This document shows positions 62,407-64,000 of a stretch of 64,000 nt of DNA, piece after piece. The translations under genes were made by a program, and so were the position numbers. The notes under the pieces were generated by a model. The model saw only the letters and a list, made by a program, of their open reading frames with translations. It had not been told where the DNA came from and made no database searches. Each line of letters starts with the position of its first letter. Position 1 is the first letter of the stretch. Source of the DNA: Streptacidiphilus jeojiense (GTDB lineage: Bacteria > Actinomycetota > Actinomycetes > Streptomycetales > Streptomycetaceae); contig NZ_JOEH01000016.1 of assembly GCF_000719095.1 (NCBI RefSeq), forward strand, positions 62,001-126,000. The letters run 5' to 3'.

Positions 62407-62467
62407 AATGCTGTGAATCGTAATAGGCTGGTACCGAGCCCAGCCATTACTAACGAGGAGCGACACC

Positions 62468-63046
62468 GTGGAGCTCGCCTCCTACGCCGAGCTGGCCGTA
62501 CGGCTGGTCAACACCGAGGAACCCGCCCGCGGCAGGGACGGGCTGACCACGGTGGAGGCCGTGCGCCGGCTGTTCAGCGGCAGCAGCAGGGGCGGCCGGC
62601 TGGCCGACGAGGGGGACCTGCCCAAACTCAGGTCGGTACGGGTACGGCTGCGGGCGGTCTTCGAGTCGGCGGCCGAGGGCGACGAGACCCGCGCGGTGAA
62701 CCTGCTCAACGAGCTGCTGACGGAGTACCCGGTCAGCCCGGTGGTCTCCGGGCACGGGTTCCTGGACGAGAACGGCCGCCCGCAGTGGCACATGCACCTG
62801 GCCGAGAACGCCGGCACCGCCACCGCGCTGTTCGCCGCCGGCGCCAGCATGGGCCTGGCGGTCCACCTCACCCAGCACGGGGTGGACCGGCTCGGCATCT
62901 GCCAGGCGGCCCCCTGCCGCAACGCCTATCTGGACACCTCCACCAACCGCTCCCGGCGCTACTGCTCCGACCGGTGCGCGACCCGCGCCAATGTCGCGGC
63001 CTACCGGGCCCGCAAGCGGGAGGCGGCGGCAGGGGCAGGGGCCTAG
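62468..63046 (+). CDS. CGNR zinc-finger protein (ABATE domain)
   Basis: A 192-residue regulator-like protein. The N-terminal helical ABATE domain (about 1-135) is followed by a CGNR-type zinc finger with cysteines in GICQAAPCRNAYLD and RRYCSDRCATRANVAAYR. The tetrad C-x4-C...C-x3-C binds zinc. Such proteins are stress-linked DNA-binding candidates in actinobacteria. GTG 62468 follows GAGGAG. It faces the sodX gene across a half-copy of the palindromic module. Confidence 0.85.
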   Translation: MELASYAELAVRLVNTEEPARGRDGLTTVEAVRRLFSGSSRGGRLADEGDLPKLRSVRVRLRAVFESAAEGDETRAVNLLNELLTEYPVSPVVSGHGFLDENGRPQWHMHLAENAGTATALFAAGASMGLAVHLTQHGVDRLGICQAAPCRNAYLDTSTNRSRRYCSDRCATRANVAAYRARKREAAAGAGA

Positions 63047-63073
63047 CGGGCGGGTGCGGACCGTAGCTGGTCG

Positions 63074-63131
63074 GTCGCGCAGTTCCCCGCGCCCCTACGA
63101 AGCTGCAACTCACCCGCAGAGGTTCAGTTGC
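63074..63131. terminator. Dispersed palindromic module, half copy
   Basis: The left arm with the GCGCAGTTCCCCGCGCCCCT core is present (63074-63096), and the inner GCAACT...AGTTGC hairpin (63105-63131) survives, but the right arm is missing. It lies between the convergent CGNR and sodX genes. Confidence 0.75.
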
Positions 63132-63154
63132 CGCACCCGAAAACGATCAGAACC

Positions 63155-63619
63155 TCACTGGCTGACGACACGCCGGAACGCCCCGAACCGCCGGGCCAGT
63201 GCATACGGCACCCGGTCCAGCAACCGCTCCAGCGGCCGCGGCGGTGCCAGCAGCGACGGCCTGGGCACGATCCGGAACAGCACCCGCCCCAGCACCAGCT
63301 CGTCCGGCACCGGACCGAAGTCCCGGCTGTCCCCCTCGACCTGGCTGTTGTCCGACAGCAGCCACCAGCCGCCGCGACGCCGCTCCACCGCCCGCTTGAC
63401 CACGAACAGCTCCTGCCGCAGCGGATGCCGGGCCACCACGATCGCCCCGGCCCTGATCCGCCCGCCGTAGCGGCAGAACAGCCGGTCGCCGTGGGCCAGC
63501 GTGGGCGCCATCGACGGTCCGTCAACATCGAGCACCCCGTACCGCCCAGGGGTGCCCCCGCCCTCCGGGGGTTCCTGGGGAAGGGTGGCCGGGAGCGGGT
63601 CGTGCTTCTGCTCAGCCAT
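63155..63619 (-). CDS. sodX: Nickel superoxide dismutase maturation protease SodX
   Basis: A 154-residue S26 (signal-peptidase-like) protease. The serine is in GPSMAPTLAHGD and the general-base lysine in FVVKRAV. It has no membrane anchor. It is expected to cut the SodN leader so that a histidine becomes the new N terminus and binds nickel. ATG 63619 is used. It is divergent from sodN across 191 bases, the usual arrangement in Streptomyces. Confidence 0.92.
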   Translation of the reverse strand: MAEQKHDPLPATLPQEPPEGGGTPGRYGVLDVDGPSMAPTLAHGDRLFCRYGGRIRAGAIVVARHPLRQELFVVKRAVERRRGGWWLLSDNSQVEGDSRDFGPVPDELVLGRVLFRIVPRPSLLAPPRPLERLLDRVPYALARRFGAFRRVVSQ

Positions 63620-63810
63620 GCCGTTCCGTTCCTCGCTGCTCGTCCCGCGCCGCGGTGCCCCACTGCTGCCGCGACTCCATCTTCTCCCACCGCGCCGGGA
63701 AGTCCACGTCCCGTACGGCTTTTGTCCTAGGACCGGGCCCTGGACGCGATTCGACGGACGATCCGGAGTAATCTCGTGCGCGGGAAGACGATCACAGGAA
63801 AGGGACCTCC

Positions 63811-64000
63811 ATGTTCTCTCGGCTGTTTGCACCGCGGATCACTGTCCACGCCCACTGCGACCTGCCCTGCGGTGTCTACGACCCCGCCCAGGCCCGCATC
63901 GAGGCGGAGTCGGTCAAGGCCACCCAGGAGAAGTACCAGGCCAACGACGACCCGCACTTCCGCGCGCGTGCCATCGTCATCAAGGAGGAGCGCGCGGAGC
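63811..64000 (+). CDS. sodN: Nickel superoxide dismutase, 5' part
   Basis: The first 63 codons of SodN, cut by the window end. A 14-residue leader (MFSRLFAPRITVHA) precedes the nickel hook HCDLPCGVYDP, where His15, Cys16 and Cys20 become His1, Cys2 and Cys6 of the mature enzyme after SodX cleavage. The enzyme removes superoxide and is a hexamer in the cytoplasm. A good AGGAAAGG site precedes ATG 63811, and a TAATCT -10-like box lies near 63767. Nickel-dependent control is known in Streptomyces. Confidence 0.96.
   Translation, partial: MFSRLFAPRITVHAHCDLPCGVYDPAQARIEAESVKATQEKYQANDDPHFRARAIVIKEERAE

Noticed and set aside
63620..63832. Longer SodX form starting at 63832
   Set aside because: It would overlap the sodN start and lacks similarity before the MAEQKHD segment; ATG 63619 gives family length.
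1..64000. CRISPR arrays, tRNA, rRNA, insertion sequences, prophage
   Set aside because: No regularly spaced repeats, cloverleaf genes, transposase or phage proteins are seen; the only dispersed repeats are the short palindromic modules.

Overview
The window is high-GC, densely packed actinobacterial chromosome, most probably from the Streptomycetaceae (Streptomyces, Streptacidiphilus or Kitasatospora type). Signs of this are the very high GC at third codon positions, frequent GTG starts, a nickel superoxide dismutase with its processing protease at the right edge, the fused 2-oxoglutarate decarboxylase (kgd), a HspR-type operator in front of lon, a PhoP-type box in front of a Pit transporter, and several families largely restricted to this group (SAV_915-like, DUF6104-like, PASTA-only and CGNR proteins). 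I see no rRNA, tRNA, CRISPR array, insertion sequence or prophage, so this looks like ordinary core-region chromosome.

Left part (1-16 kb): a LexA-like box at the edge; an ArsR regulator coupled to a DUF2071 protein; a universal stress protein; the potassium two-component pair kdpDE without kdpFABC in view; a PLP decarboxylase of the diaminopimelate type with an AsnC regulator and a small SAV_915-like protein; a two-gene operon (CrtC/AttH-like protein plus APH-fold kinase) behind a perfect palindromic operator; two tandem DUF4139 proteins; and a DUF885 peptidase-like protein with a rhomboid-like membrane protein.

Middle (16-45 kb): an AurF-type diiron oxygenase with a TetR regulator; small metabolic enzymes (FAH family, GNAT, DUF1684, HAD); an FdhF/YdeP-type molybdenum oxidoreductase; a secreted NlpC/P60 cell-wall hydrolase; a Pit phosphate transporter behind a PHO box; a xylose module (xylA divergent from xylB, then a ROK repressor); a large secreted subtilisin; an enoyl-CoA hydratase; two overlapping lipoprotein genes (NodB-like and beta-propeller); a RodA/FtsW-type glycosyltransferase; and lon.

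Right part (45-64 kb): a spermidine-synthase-like protein, a response regulator/kinase pair, kgd, then a small type VII-secretion-like cluster (SAV_915-like, helical-hairpin protein, WXG-domain protein, membrane protein), a 59-residue DUF6104-type protein, an autoregulated-looking DUF4097/PadR operon with two perfect palindromes, an MDR oxidoreductase, malic enzyme, a polar amino acid ABC importer, a CGNR zinc-finger protein, and divergent sodX/sodN (sodN is cut by the window end).

The most striking non-coding signal is a dispersed palindromic module with near-identical arms of about 20-25 bases. It occurs at five places, and every one lies between the stop codons of two convergent genes. It probably acts as a bidirectional terminator; how it spread is open. 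Other terminators, operators and short tandem repeats are listed individually.
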